DNA of 64,000 bases, taken from Dinoroseobacter sp. (lineage in GTDB: Bacteria; Pseudomonadota; Alphaproteobacteria; Rhodobacterales; Rhodobacteraceae). How positions within the stretch are numbered: position 1 is the first letter of the stretch; each line of letters opens with the position of its first letter. Of this stretch, positions 27,668 to 36,397 are shown one piece after another. The position numbers and the translations under genes were made by a program. The notes beneath the pieces were generated by a model. The model made no database searches. It had not been told where the DNA came from and saw only the letters and a list, made by a program, of their open reading frames with translations. The stretch spans positions 28,943-92,942 of the forward strand of contig JASJAW010000003.1 in assembly GCA_030066795.1 (NCBI GenBank). Direction: 5' to 3'.

Positions 27668-28561
27668 ATGGGTGTGTTGAACCTCACTTTTCGAAACGGA
27701 ACGTTCGTTCCTGCCTTTGATCCGTCCCAGAACCTCGCGACAACTTTGGGTGATGCAGCGCGAGATCTGCCGCCTGGATCGTCCGTTGTCGTATTGCTCC
27801 ATGGCTTCCGGTACGACCCCGACTTGCCGCACACCAACCCCCATACCCGGATTTACGCCACCCATCCCGCTTCGAAACGGCCCAAGCGGCATATGTCATG
27901 GCTTGCTGCCTTGGGATTTCGCGGCCTTCCTGATGACCCCGGGCTTTGCATCGCGGTAGGTTGGCCGGCCCGCGGTCGGTTGTCGGGCGCCTATGATCGC
28001 GCTGGCGAAGTCGGGCGCGCACTTGCAGTTTTAATAGCGGCGCTGGCTGCTTTAATGCCCGAACATCCCGTCAAGATAATGGGGCACTCCCTTGGCGCTC
28101 GGGTGGCTCTGTGCTGCCTACATGCACTGAACGCTCCCCATATCGCACAAGTAATACTACTGGCGCCAGCTGAGTTCAGGTCCGTGGCGGACCATGTGCT
28201 GGACAACCCGGCCACACGAATGACCGAAATTCTCCAGATCAGCCCGGTGGAGAACTGGTTGTTCGATAAGCTCTTAGTGCAGTCATTGCGCCACAAGGCA
28301 TGTGGTCATGCGCTTGGGCAATCCGCACCAACGGCGCCAAACTGGGTGTCGTTGCGCCTTGACTCCGACGGCGAGCTTGATCGCCTCGCATCTCTGGGTC
28401 ATGTCGTAGAGCCCCGTGGGGCACGCGTCTGTCATTGGAGCGCCTATTTGCGAGGAGGCCTCATGGAGCTGTACGCCGAAGTTTTAACGGGAAGCGACAG
28501 TTCTTTGCGACGATCCTTCGCTCAGCGCGCTTTGATGCCGGATGTGTTGGTGCCCGAATAG
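27668..28561 (+). CDS. alpha/beta hydrolase fold protein
   Basis: The 297-residue protein has the lipase-like nucleophile elbow MGHSLGAR (serine 141) and an early VVLLHGFRYD that would form the oxyanion hole. There is no signal peptide, so it is probably cytoplasmic. Substrate and pathway are unknown. The ATG has GAGAGGA upstream. A glutathione S-transferase gene follows 57 bases after the stop, so the two may be co-transcribed. Confidence 0.75.
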   Translation: MGVLNLTFRNGTFVPAFDPSQNLATTLGDAARDLPPGSSVVVLLHGFRYDPDLPHTNPHTRIYATHPASKRPKRHMSWLAALGFRGLPDDPGLCIAVGWPARGRLSGAYDRAGEVGRALAVLIAALAALMPEHPVKIMGHSLGARVALCCLHALNAPHIAQVILLAPAEFRSVADHVLDNPATRMTEILQISPVENWLFDKLLVQSLRHKACGHALGQSAPTAPNWVSLRLDSDGELDRLASLGHVVEPRGARVCHWSAYLRGGLMELYAEVLTGSDSSLRRSFAQRALMPDVLVPE

Positions 28562-28618
28562 GGCTTGCTCCTTCTGTCAAAGACGCCAAGGTGTCGTCTA
28601 GAAGACAGGAGACCGCGC

Positions 28619-29326
28619 ATGCAAAGCCCAATTGACCTTTATTTCTGGCCCACGCCCAACGGTTGGAAAGTGTCCATCGCGCTTGAGGAAATGGGGCTCC
28701 CTTATACTTGTCAGCTGGTCGATCTCACCAAAGGGGAGCAGTTCGCCCCTGAGTTTCTTGAGATTTCTCCCAACAACCGCATGCCGGCCATCACTGACCC
28801 GGATGGGCCCGATGGCGCCCCCATTTCGATTTTCGAGTCGGGCGCGATCCTGCAATACCTTGCCCGCAAGACGGGCAGGTTTTGCGGGCGTACCGAGCGT
28901 GAGCGGATTGCAGTCGATCAGTGGCTGATGTGGCAAATGGGGGGGCTGGGCCCAATGGCTGGGCAGGCGCACCACTTCCTCAAATATGCACCGGCAATGG
29001 ATCCACCGAATGATCTGCCCTATGCCAAGGATCGCTACAGGTCCGAGGTTGCACGGCTGTATGGGGTGTTGGACCGGCAATTGGCTAGGACCGAGTACGT
29101 CGCAGGCGACTTCTACTCGATCGCGGATATCTCAATCTGGGGATGGGCATCCCTTTGGGAGGGACAGCAGCAAACTCTAGATGACAAGCCGAACTTTAAA
29201 CGTTGGCTCGATACGGTTTCCGAACGACCAGGAGTTAAAGCTGGGCGGGCGTTAAATGCGGACAAACGCGTCGATTTGCGTGAGCGCAAGGACGCCCATG
29301 CCCACATGTTTCGGACCAAGACCTGA
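28619..29326 (+). CDS. glutathione S-transferase family protein (YfcG/Ure2-like)
   Basis: The 235-residue protein has an N-terminal thioredoxin-like domain starting IDLYFWPTPNGWKVSIALEE, the cis-proline region NNRMPAI and the ESGAILQYLARKTG segment that binds the glutathione gamma-glutamyl group. A helical C-terminal domain includes YSIADISIWGW. This arrangement matches the nu-class/Ure2-like GSTs, which often act as disulfide-bond oxidoreductases. The ATG at 28619 has AGGAG eight bases before it; an upstream TTG in frame is not used. Confidence 0.88.
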   Translation: MQSPIDLYFWPTPNGWKVSIALEEMGLPYTCQLVDLTKGEQFAPEFLEISPNNRMPAITDPDGPDGAPISIFESGAILQYLARKTGRFCGRTERERIAVDQWLMWQMGGLGPMAGQAHHFLKYAPAMDPPNDLPYAKDRYRSEVARLYGVLDRQLARTEYVAGDFYSIADISIWGWASLWEGQQQTLDDKPNFKRWLDTVSERPGVKAGRALNADKRVDLRERKDAHAHMFRTKT

Positions 29327-29383
29327 TCCGTGTTTCAGATGGGTCGTTGACACTGCCTGCCGCTGTGCCCAAGCCTGTGCGCG

Positions 29384-30832
29384 ATGTTTGACTTGCGTCC
29401 TGTCGGATATGTCATCGGCCTCCTTGTGGCTGCACTCGGCGTGTCGATGCTGGTGCCAATGGCTATCGACTGGCTATCGGGAAGTGATCATTGGCGGCCG
29501 TTTCTAGCGGCCTCGACCCTGACAACAATTACAGGCGGTCTGACAGCGCTGGCCTGCGCGAATGCCGAGCGTGACCGGCTCAGTATTCAACAAACTTTCC
29601 TTCTGACCACAGGGGTCTGGCTGGCCTTGCCGGTTTTTGCCGCCTTGCCATTCGTGCTTGGAGCAACTGAATCCGAGTATATCGACGCTTTCTTTGAAGC
29701 GATGTCTGGGCTTACCACAACTGGCTCCACTGTTCTGACAAACCTGGAACAGTTGCCGGACGGTCTGCTTTTATGGCGCGGTCTGATGCAGTGGTTCGGT
29801 GGGATCGGGATCATCGTTGTGGCAATGGTCTTCCTGCCAGAATTGCGGATCGGGGGGATGCAGATCTTTCGCTCTGAGGGGTTTGAAACTCTGGGCAAGA
29901 TCCTACCGCGTGCAACCCAGATCGCGTCGCGGATTTCGGTAATCTATCTGACCCTGACCAGCGTCTGTGCACTGACCTATTTTATTCTTGGCATGCAGCC
30001 CTTTGACGCGGTCGTGCATTCGATGACGACCGTGGCTACAGGGGGCTTTGCGAATACTGACGCCAGCTTCTCGGAATACTCGGGTGCGATCGAGTATGCG
30101 GCGGTGGTGTTCATGCTGCTGGCAGCTCTGCCATTTGTACGATTTGTGCAGTTCATGGCCGGTTCCGCCCGCCCGCTGTTTGTCGACCCGCAAGTCCGCG
30201 CGTTTTTCGGTACAGTTGCGGGAGTGGTCTTACTGGTCGCAGCTTGGAAAATGCTTGCCATCGATACGCCCAGCGAAGAAGCCTTCCGCAAATCGCTTTT
30301 CAACAGTGTCTCGATCCTCACCGGAACCGGCTACGCAAGTGAGGACTACATGCTTTGGGGGCCGTTCCCTGTGGTAGTACTTTTCTTTGCCGGGCTGATC
30401 GGCGGCTGCGCGGGATCAACCTCTTGCTCGATCAAGATCTTCCGCTACCAGTTGCTCTTTGCATCGATCCTGTCGCAGATCCGGCGCATCAGGACTCCGC
30501 ATGGCTTGTTCGCGCCACGCTTTGGTGGACGTCCGGTCTCAGAAGATGTCCTTTCATCTGTCATGGCGTTTTTCGTGATGTTCACGGTGTCTTTGGGGAT
30601 TCTATCCGTGATGCTCGCAATGACCGGACTGGACTTCATCACCTCCGTCTCAGGCGCCGCGACCGCGTTGGGCAATATCGGACCTGGCCTCGGGGACGAG
30701 ATCGGACCGACCGGCAATTTCGCAGAGCTCAACGACAGTGCCAAGGGCGTCCTGATCGTGGCCATGTTCATCGGGCGGCTGGAACTTATGGTTGTGTTTG
30801 CTATTTTCACCCGCCGTTTCTGGCAAGGCTAA
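29384..30832 (+). CDS. trkH: Trk/Ktr-type potassium uptake protein TrkH
   Basis: The 482-residue membrane protein shows the fourfold membrane-pore-membrane plan of the TrkH family. Pore-loop segments include FEAMSGLTTTGSTV, TTVATGGFANTD, NSVSILTGTGYAS and GAATALGNIGPGLG. It would take up potassium in partnership with the cytoplasmic NAD-binding protein TrkA, whose gene is not in the window. It ends four bases before the end of the oppositely oriented next gene. Confidence 0.94.
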   Translation: MFDLRPVGYVIGLLVAALGVSMLVPMAIDWLSGSDHWRPFLAASTLTTITGGLTALACANAERDRLSIQQTFLLTTGVWLALPVFAALPFVLGATESEYIDAFFEAMSGLTTTGSTVLTNLEQLPDGLLLWRGLMQWFGGIGIIVVAMVFLPELRIGGMQIFRSEGFETLGKILPRATQIASRISVIYLTLTSVCALTYFILGMQPFDAVVHSMTTVATGGFANTDASFSEYSGAIEYAAVVFMLLAALPFVRFVQFMAGSARPLFVDPQVRAFFGTVAGVVLLVAAWKMLAIDTPSEEAFRKSLFNSVSILTGTGYASEDYMLWGPFPVVVLFFAGLIGGCAGSTSCSIKIFRYQLLFASILSQIRRIRTPHGLFAPRFGGRPVSEDVLSSVMAFFVMFTVSLGILSVMLAMTGLDFITSVSGAATALGNIGPGLGDEIGPTGNFAELNDSAKGVLIVAMFIGRLELMVVFAIFTRRFWQG

Positions 30833-30836
30833 TTCC

Positions 30837-32549
30837 CTACTCCCAACAGGACACAAGTACGGTCATGCCAGCTGCAAGCTGCGCTAGCCGCTCAGGTGAC
30901 AGGCTTTCCCCGGCGGTGTCGGCGCGTGCCACCTTTAGGCCAGCGGCATCCAGCCCGTTTGCAAGCGTTACTGCAGCGGCTGCAAAGTTCACATCCTCGG
31001 GCAGTTGCTGATTGCCGCTTTCCGCTCTGGGCAGAAGCATTCCGAGTACCGATCCGCTACTGTCGAGCACCGGGCCACCGACGTCCCCGGGGGTTACCTG
31101 AATTGCAAGCCGACTGACCGTATCCTGACCTTGTAGGCCTCGCAGGTCCGCAAGTTGTCCATAGCTGAGGGTCGCGCGTTCCAGCAGGCCGGAATAGGGA
31201 TAGCCTGCAACGGCGACATCGGATTGCAATCTGCCCGGAGCTTGCGCAAAGGAGGCCACTGAAATCGGTGCGAGACGTTCCTGCGGGCTTAGGATCACAA
31301 TACCCAGATCTGGGTCCGCGACCTGTAATTGCGCCTCGGTCTCTCCGATTGTGATGCGACCACAGGTTTGCAAACTGACATCCGTGGTGAGCACATCACC
31401 GGTTTCCGTGACGAAGAAGCCCGACAAGGTGCGCAAAGGCTTGCGAACTTGGAGGCCTGCCAGAAGATCGACGTTCTGCTCAGAGGTTCTGTCCGCGAGG
31501 GCCGGATCCAGAACGCCGTCGATGGGTTCGAAACTGTCCCGCATCAAATCTGCGGCCTTTGCCATCAGGCGGCTCTCCTCTCGCGGCCAGACCAGTGTAA
31601 ACCCTTTTATCAGGCCCTCGTTCAGCGTCGCGTAGGTATACGAGGCGATCCGGCCATTCTCACCCCGGATCTCAAAACTATCGCGCCCGATGGAACGAGG
31701 TCCTTCACGCGGGATGATCTCCAGCGTTTGAAGCGTCGTGTAGAGACTCCGCAAGGTGGCGCCCGTGCCTTCCTGGCTTATCAACAGCGCCTTGGTTGGC
31801 TGCGTGCCTTCGTAATGCGCAAACGGGGGCTCGAAACGGGAGAAGTCCACGCGGCCGAGCGGCATCTCCAACGCAATCCCGGTCTCTGCACTTTCTACAC
31901 GCAACATGCCGAGGGACGAAATGTCTTCGTCATAGGCCGAAAGAAGCCGCGCGCGTTGTCCTGTTGTGAGCACGCCCGTTGCCTCGTCACCAAAAGCAAT
32001 CTGGTAGTCCGACATGGCACGTCGTGTGCCTGGTCCAAATGCGCCGTCGATAGTCGAGTTGTAAAAACCGTACCATTTCAATGCAACTTGCAGTGCTTCG
32101 CGTGCCGAGCGGTCCAGCGCCGCTTCACTTGCACGCGCCTCGCGGGGACTTTCATCGGCACCCAGGGGACGAGTTGGGACCGGCGCTTGCGCAACGGTGG
32201 CAGCTTCCGGTTGCGCTCCGGTGGCACCGGCTGGCCAGTATTGTTGCGCGTAGCCGCTACCATCTGAGATGAAACTATCAGCCGGCACCTCGCCTAAAAG
32301 ACGGAAATTGCGAAGGTTCCGTTCCCCGTCGAATGCGCTGAAGGGACCGATCGCAATTGCATACCAGCCGGAATTGAGCCGATAGCCCACGACATTTCCA
32401 AAATCGACTGAATAGGCGCGGGCGCGTTGCTCCGCTTCCGCCAAGGTGGGTTGTGCTTCGACTTGAATAAACACCTGCTCCTGTGCCGCGATCGGGCGCG
32501 CGGTTACCGCTAAGAACAGAACGCAAAGCGCAAATAACGAGTTTTTCAT
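30837..32549 (-). CDS. secreted peptidoglycan-binding protein with inactive trypsin-like domain
   Basis: The 570-residue protein has a signal peptide (cleavage near ARPIAAQ, residue 23), a SPOR-like region (about 25-90), a peptidoglycan-binding type 1 domain (about 150-205, LKWYGFYNSTIDGAFGPGT) and a C-terminal trypsin-like fold (about 375-510). The fold is recognisable from GFFVTETGDVLTT and TPGDVGGPVLDSSGSVLG. The position of the catalytic histidine is V391 and that of the catalytic serine is V490, while the aspartate (D414) is kept. It is therefore probably not a protease and may be a wall-binding scaffold or sensor. Confidence 0.85.
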   Translation of the reverse strand: MKNSLFALCVLFLAVTARPIAAQEQVFIQVEAQPTLAEAEQRARAYSVDFGNVVGYRLNSGWYAIAIGPFSAFDGERNLRNFRLLGEVPADSFISDGSGYAQQYWPAGATGAQPEAATVAQAPVPTRPLGADESPREARASEAALDRSAREALQVALKWYGFYNSTIDGAFGPGTRRAMSDYQIAFGDEATGVLTTGQRARLLSAYDEDISSLGMLRVESAETGIALEMPLGRVDFSRFEPPFAHYEGTQPTKALLISQEGTGATLRSLYTTLQTLEIIPREGPRSIGRDSFEIRGENGRIASYTYATLNEGLIKGFTLVWPREESRLMAKAADLMRDSFEPIDGVLDPALADRTSEQNVDLLAGLQVRKPLRTLSGFFVTETGDVLTTDVSLQTCGRITIGETEAQLQVADPDLGIVILSPQERLAPISVASFAQAPGRLQSDVAVAGYPYSGLLERATLSYGQLADLRGLQGQDTVSRLAIQVTPGDVGGPVLDSSGSVLGMLLPRAESGNQQLPEDVNFAAAAVTLANGLDAAGLKVARADTAGESLSPERLAQLAAGMTVLVSCWE

Positions 32550-32644
32550 AAACTGCTCCGTTTACGCGGCCATTATGTTGGCCGGATTTTGCGGCAACCT
32601 AACAAAGCCGCACCACTTTGCACACCGAAACGCGACCGGTGGAA

Positions 32645-32673
32645 TTGACCCTCAGCAAGCTGTTGCCTATTGA
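32645..32673 (+). promoter_or_regulatory. glyQ: candidate glyQ promoter
   Basis: TTGACC and TATTGA are separated by 17 bases, placing the start about 20 bases before the glyQ ATG. The -10 element is only a fair match. Confidence 0.45.
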
Positions 32674-32700
32674 GAACGCGATTTCACGGAAGGCACCTGC

Positions 32701-33627
32701 ATGACCACCCCGCGCTCGTTTCAAGAGATAATTTTGCGCCTGCAAAACTACTGGGCGGCGCAGGGCTGTGCGGTGTTGCAGCCCTACGACATGGAAGTGG
32801 GGGCTGGGACCTTTCACCCGGCGACCACCTTGCGCGCGCTTGGCTCGAATGCCTGGGCGGCGGCCTATGTGCAACCCTCGCGCAGGCCGACCGATGGCCG
32901 CTACGGCGAGAACCCCAATCGCCTGCAGCATTACTACCAGTATCAAGTGATCATCAAACCAAGCCCGCCAGATCTTCAGGAGCTTTATCTGGGGTCTCTG
33001 GAAGCGATCGGGATCGACGCGTCGCTGCACGATATCAGGTTTGTTGAAGACGACTGGGAAAGCCCGACGCTCGGTGCCTGGGGCCTCGGCTGGGAGGTGT
33101 GGTGCGATGGCATGGAAGTGTCACAGTTCACGTATTTCCAACAGGTTGGCGGGCATGATTGTGCACCAGTTACAGGTGAGCTTACCTATGGCCTGGAACG
33201 TCTGGCGATGTACGTGCTGGGGGTTGATCACGTAATGGACATGCCCTTCAACGATCCGCAGACGCCGATCCCGCTGACCTATGGTGATGTGTTCCGCCAG
33301 ACAGAGCAGGAATACAGCCGCTGGAACTTTGATGTGGCCGATACGGATGTCCTTTTGCGCCATTTCGAAGAAGCGGAAGCTGAGTGCGCGCGGATCCTCG
33401 AGGCCCCTGCGGAAGATCCCAAAACCGGCAACCGCATAATTATGGTCCATCCGGCCTATGACCAGTGCATCAAGGCCAGCCACATCTTCAACCTGCTTGA
33501 TGCGCGCGGCGTGATCTCCGTGACCGAACGGCAGGCCTATATCGGCCGGGTTCGAACACTTTCCAAAGCTTGCGCGGATGCGTTTGTGCAAACGGAGGCA
33601 GGTGGATGGACCCCTGAACCTGCATGA
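32701..33627 (+). CDS. glyQ: glycyl-tRNA synthetase alpha subunit
   Basis: The 308-residue catalytic subunit of the bacterial alpha2beta2 glycyl-tRNA synthetase is highly conserved. Segments are the start [18 protein letters not shown], the class II motif region [19 protein letters not shown] and [19 protein letters not shown]. It has an acceptable ribosome binding site (GGAAGG) and overlaps the following small gene by ATGA. Confidence 0.97.
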   Translation: MTTPRSFQEIILRLQNYWAAQGCAVLQPYDMEVGAGTFHPATTLRALGSNAWAAAYVQPSRRPTDGRYGENPNRLQHYYQYQVIIKPSPPDLQELYLGSLEAIGIDASLHDIRFVEDDWESPTLGAWGLGWEVWCDGMEVSQFTYFQQVGGHDCAPVTGELTYGLERLAMYVLGVDHVMDMPFNDPQTPIPLTYGDVFRQTEQEYSRWNFDVADTDVLLRHFEEAEAECARILEAPAEDPKTGNRIIMVHPAYDQCIKASHIFNLLDARGVISVTERQAYIGRVRTLSKACADAFVQTEAGGWTPEPA

Positions 33628-34100
33628 GCCGGGGCAAACTGGTAGGAGCGTTCATCGTGGTTTTTGCCCTGATTTTCGGAGGGGTGGTCTACTACACCCA
33701 GATGTTCGCCTATTACGAAGAGGTTGCGTCCGACACGGTGGCCATTCGGCTGACACCACTTGCGGAAGGCAGCGCCCCCGAGGCGGTGCTGACCAGCGCG
33801 GTCGAGGCGATTGATGGCACGTCTAGCCCTTTGCGGTTCCGCGCATGTTTTGAAACCAGCGAAAGCCTTGCGCTGCTGACCGAAAGCTACGTCATTAAAG
33901 ACGATGCTGTACCTTTGAATGCGCCAAGCTGGTTTGACTGTTTCGACGCGCAAGAAATCGGAACAGCCCTCTCGGATGGCCGGGCAATCGCCTTTCTCGG
34001 CGAGGCCGAGATCGCCGATGGGGTCGACCGGATTGTTGCGGTCTTCGACGATGGCCGCGCCTATGCGTGGCACCAACTCAATGAAAAATACGCGGACTGA
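33624..34100 (+). CDS. small membrane-anchored protein between glyQ and glyS (DUF6446-like)
   Basis: The 158-residue protein has one N-terminal hydrophobic segment (about residues 6-25) and a soluble domain with two cysteines (in RACFETS and WFDCFDAQE) and the ending [11 protein letters not shown] think it belongs to the DUF6446 family found at this place in Rhodobacteraceae, but its function is unknown. It starts inside the end of glyQ, and glyS starts three bases after it, so all three are very probably translated together. No link to tRNA charging is visible in the sequence. Confidence 0.75.
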   Translation: MSRGKLVGAFIVVFALIFGGVVYYTQMFAYYEEVASDTVAIRLTPLAEGSAPEAVLTSAVEAIDGTSSPLRFRACFETSESLALLTESYVIKDDAVPLNAPSWFDCFDAQEIGTALSDGRAIAFLGEAEIADGVDRIVAVFDDGRAYAWHQLNEKYAD

Positions 34101-34103
34101 GCG

Positions 34104-36344
34104 ATGCCTGAGCTTCTGATTGAACTCTTTTCCGAGGAAATTCCGGCGCGCATGCAGGCCAAGGCGTGCGAAGACCTGAGAAAGCTCGTCACTGACGGAC
34201 TGGTTGAAGCGGGCCTGACCTATGCCGGGGCCTCGGCCTATGCCACGCCACGCCGGTTGACGCTTGTGGTGGCAGACTTGCTCGCGGCTTCCGCTCCTGT
34301 GCGGGAAGAGCGTAAAGGCCCCCGCGCGGACGCACCGGACAAGGCAATCGAAGGCTTTTTGCGCGCGACCGGGCTGACGCGCGACCAACTGGAAACTCGT
34401 GAGACAAAAAAGGGGGATGTCCTCTTTGCGGTTATCGAGCGGCCCGGTCGCCCCGCGTCCGACATTGTCGCGCAAGTGCTGGAGCGGGTCATTCGCAATT
34501 TCCCCTGGCCAAAGTCCATGCGCTGGGGCGCGGGCAGCCTGCGCTGGGTAAGGCCGCTTCATCGTATCGTGTGCTTGCTGAAAGATGACGAAGGCGCGCA
34601 GATCGTGCCACTGGAAGTGGATGGCATCCGGGCCGGCAACGAGACCGAAGGCCACCGCTTCCTGTCCTCGGGCTCTATCACGGTTGCCGGGTTCGACGAC
34701 TACGCGGCCAAGCTCAAAAAGGCCCATGTGGTGCTCGACCCGCAGGCGCGCGCGGAACATATTCGGGCTGATGCGGAAAATGCAGCCTTTGCCTCCGGGC
34801 TGGAGGTGCTTGATGATCCCGCATTGCTGCGCGAAGTCGCAGGACTGGTCGAATGGCCGGTGGTTTTAATGGGTGATATCGCGGAAGACTTTCTGAGCCT
34901 GCCGCCAGAGGTTTTGCAGACCTCGATGCGGGAACATCAAAAGTTTTTCTCGGTACTGGATCCAAAAACGGGTCAAATTGTTCGATTTGTGACGGTGGCC
35001 AATACCGAGACTTCTGACCATGGGGCCACAATCCTGGCCGGAAACCAGAAGGTTCTCGCGGCCCGGCTGGCGGACGCGAAGTTCTTTTGGGAAAACGATC
35101 TGCGCGTTGCCAAAGCAGGCATGACGCCTTGGCGGGACAGTCTTGCAAACGTCACCTTCCAACACGAATTGGGGTCGCAAGCGGCGCGGATTGATCGGAT
35201 CGCGGCACTTGCGCGCGAGCTGGCGCCCGAGGTCGCGGCAGAGCCGGACGCCGCAGCGCTGGCCGCGGAGCTGGCCAAAGCAGATTTGAGTTCCGAGATG
35301 GTTTATGAGTTTCCCGAATTGCAGGGTGTCATGGGCCGTTACTACATTGTCGAAGCGGGTCATCCACAGGACGTGGCCGATGTGGCGCGAGATCATTACG
35401 CGCCGCTTGGCCCGACCGATGTCGTACCGACAGCGCCCCTGTCGGTCGTGGTGGCGCTGGCTGATAAGCTCGACACCTTGACCGGGTTTTGGGTCATCGA
35501 CGAGAAACCGACCGGGTCGAAAGACCCGTATGCGCTGCGCCGGGCCGCGCTCGGGGTGATACGGATTGTGCTGGAAAACAAACTGCGGCTGCGTTTGGAC
35601 AAGTACGCAGACCTCGCCATCCTGCGGCATAAGCTCGACATGGCCCGGCCAAATGGTTCGGATAGTGAGCTCACAGCTCTGGAGGATCTGTTGCATGAGA
35701 TCGCCGACCACGGTGTGTTCGGCGCAGCGGTGCGGACAGTTTTGGAGCGGATCGGTAAAACCGATGACGACGCCGGTGCTGTATTAAGCGGGCTGGAAAA
35801 GAAGGTTCCCGACCTGTCGGACGATCTTTTGTCTTTCTTTCACGATCGTCTCAAAGTCTATCTCCGTGACCGCCGTGTCCCACACGACGTGATCGATGCG
35901 TGTCTTGCCATGCCGGGCAATGACGATCTTTGGCTGGTGGTTTCACGGGCCGAAGCATTGGCGGAGGTTCTGGCCACAGAAGACGGTGAAAACCTGTTGC
36001 AGGGCTTTAAGCGTGCCAACAATATCCTGGCTCAGGCGGAAGAGGCCGACGGCGTGGAATACTCCTTCGGCGCCGATCTGAAGTTCGTTGAACATGAGGC
36101 CGAAAAAGCCTTGTTTGAAGCGCTTGAAAAAGCGGATGCGGTTATCCAGCCTGCGTTGGCGGCGGAGGACTTCCGCTCAGCCATGACGGCGATGGCAGCG
36201 CTGCGTCCGCAGGTAGATGCGTTTTTCGAAGCTGTGCAGGTCAATTCCGAAAATCAGGTGCTCAGGCGCAACCGCCTTAACATGCTGAGCCGTATTCGAG
36301 CTGTGTGTCTGCAGGTAGCTGATCTCCATCGTATTGGCGGTTAG
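34104..36344 (+). CDS. glyS: glycyl-tRNA synthetase beta subunit
   Basis: The 746-residue subunit carries tRNA recognition and pairs with GlyQ. Landmarks are the start MPELLIELFSEEIPARMQ, GPRADAP, FPWPKSMRW, TSMREHQKFFSV, ELQGVMGRYY, LADKLDTLTGFW and SKDPYALRRAALG, all typical of GlyS. The C-terminus contains the DALR-type anticodon-binding region. The length is slightly above the usual 690-700. A PPDK-like gene follows closely. Confidence 0.97.
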   Translation: MPELLIELFSEEIPARMQAKACEDLRKLVTDGLVEAGLTYAGASAYATPRRLTLVVADLLAASAPVREERKGPRADAPDKAIEGFLRATGLTRDQLETRETKKGDVLFAVIERPGRPASDIVAQVLERVIRNFPWPKSMRWGAGSLRWVRPLHRIVCLLKDDEGAQIVPLEVDGIRAGNETEGHRFLSSGSITVAGFDDYAAKLKKAHVVLDPQARAEHIRADAENAAFASGLEVLDDPALLREVAGLVEWPVVLMGDIAEDFLSLPPEVLQTSMREHQKFFSVLDPKTGQIVRFVTVANTETSDHGATILAGNQKVLAARLADAKFFWENDLRVAKAGMTPWRDSLANVTFQHELGSQAARIDRIAALARELAPEVAAEPDAAALAAELAKADLSSEMVYEFPELQGVMGRYYIVEAGHPQDVADVARDHYAPLGPTDVVPTAPLSVVVALADKLDTLTGFWVIDEKPTGSKDPYALRRAALGVIRIVLENKLRLRLDKYADLAILRHKLDMARPNGSDSELTALEDLLHEIADHGVFGAAVRTVLERIGKTDDDAGAVLSGLEKKVPDLSDDLLSFFHDRLKVYLRDRRVPHDVIDACLAMPGNDDLWLVVSRAEALAEVLATEDGENLLQGFKRANNILAQAEEADGVEYSFGADLKFVEHEAEKALFEALEKADAVIQPALAAEDFRSAMTAMAALRPQVDAFFEAVQVNSENQVLRRNRLNMLSRIRAVCLQVADLHRIGG

Positions 36345-36397
36345 CCCCGCATTTGGTCACAGTTGCAATTGGCGGTGTCCGGGGTATCGTGGCGATC

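Noticed and set aside
33537..34760. Long minus-strand frame of 407 codons opposite glyQ, the small gene and glyS
   Set aside because: It is a mirror of well-supported plus-strand genes in GC-rich DNA and has no family features.
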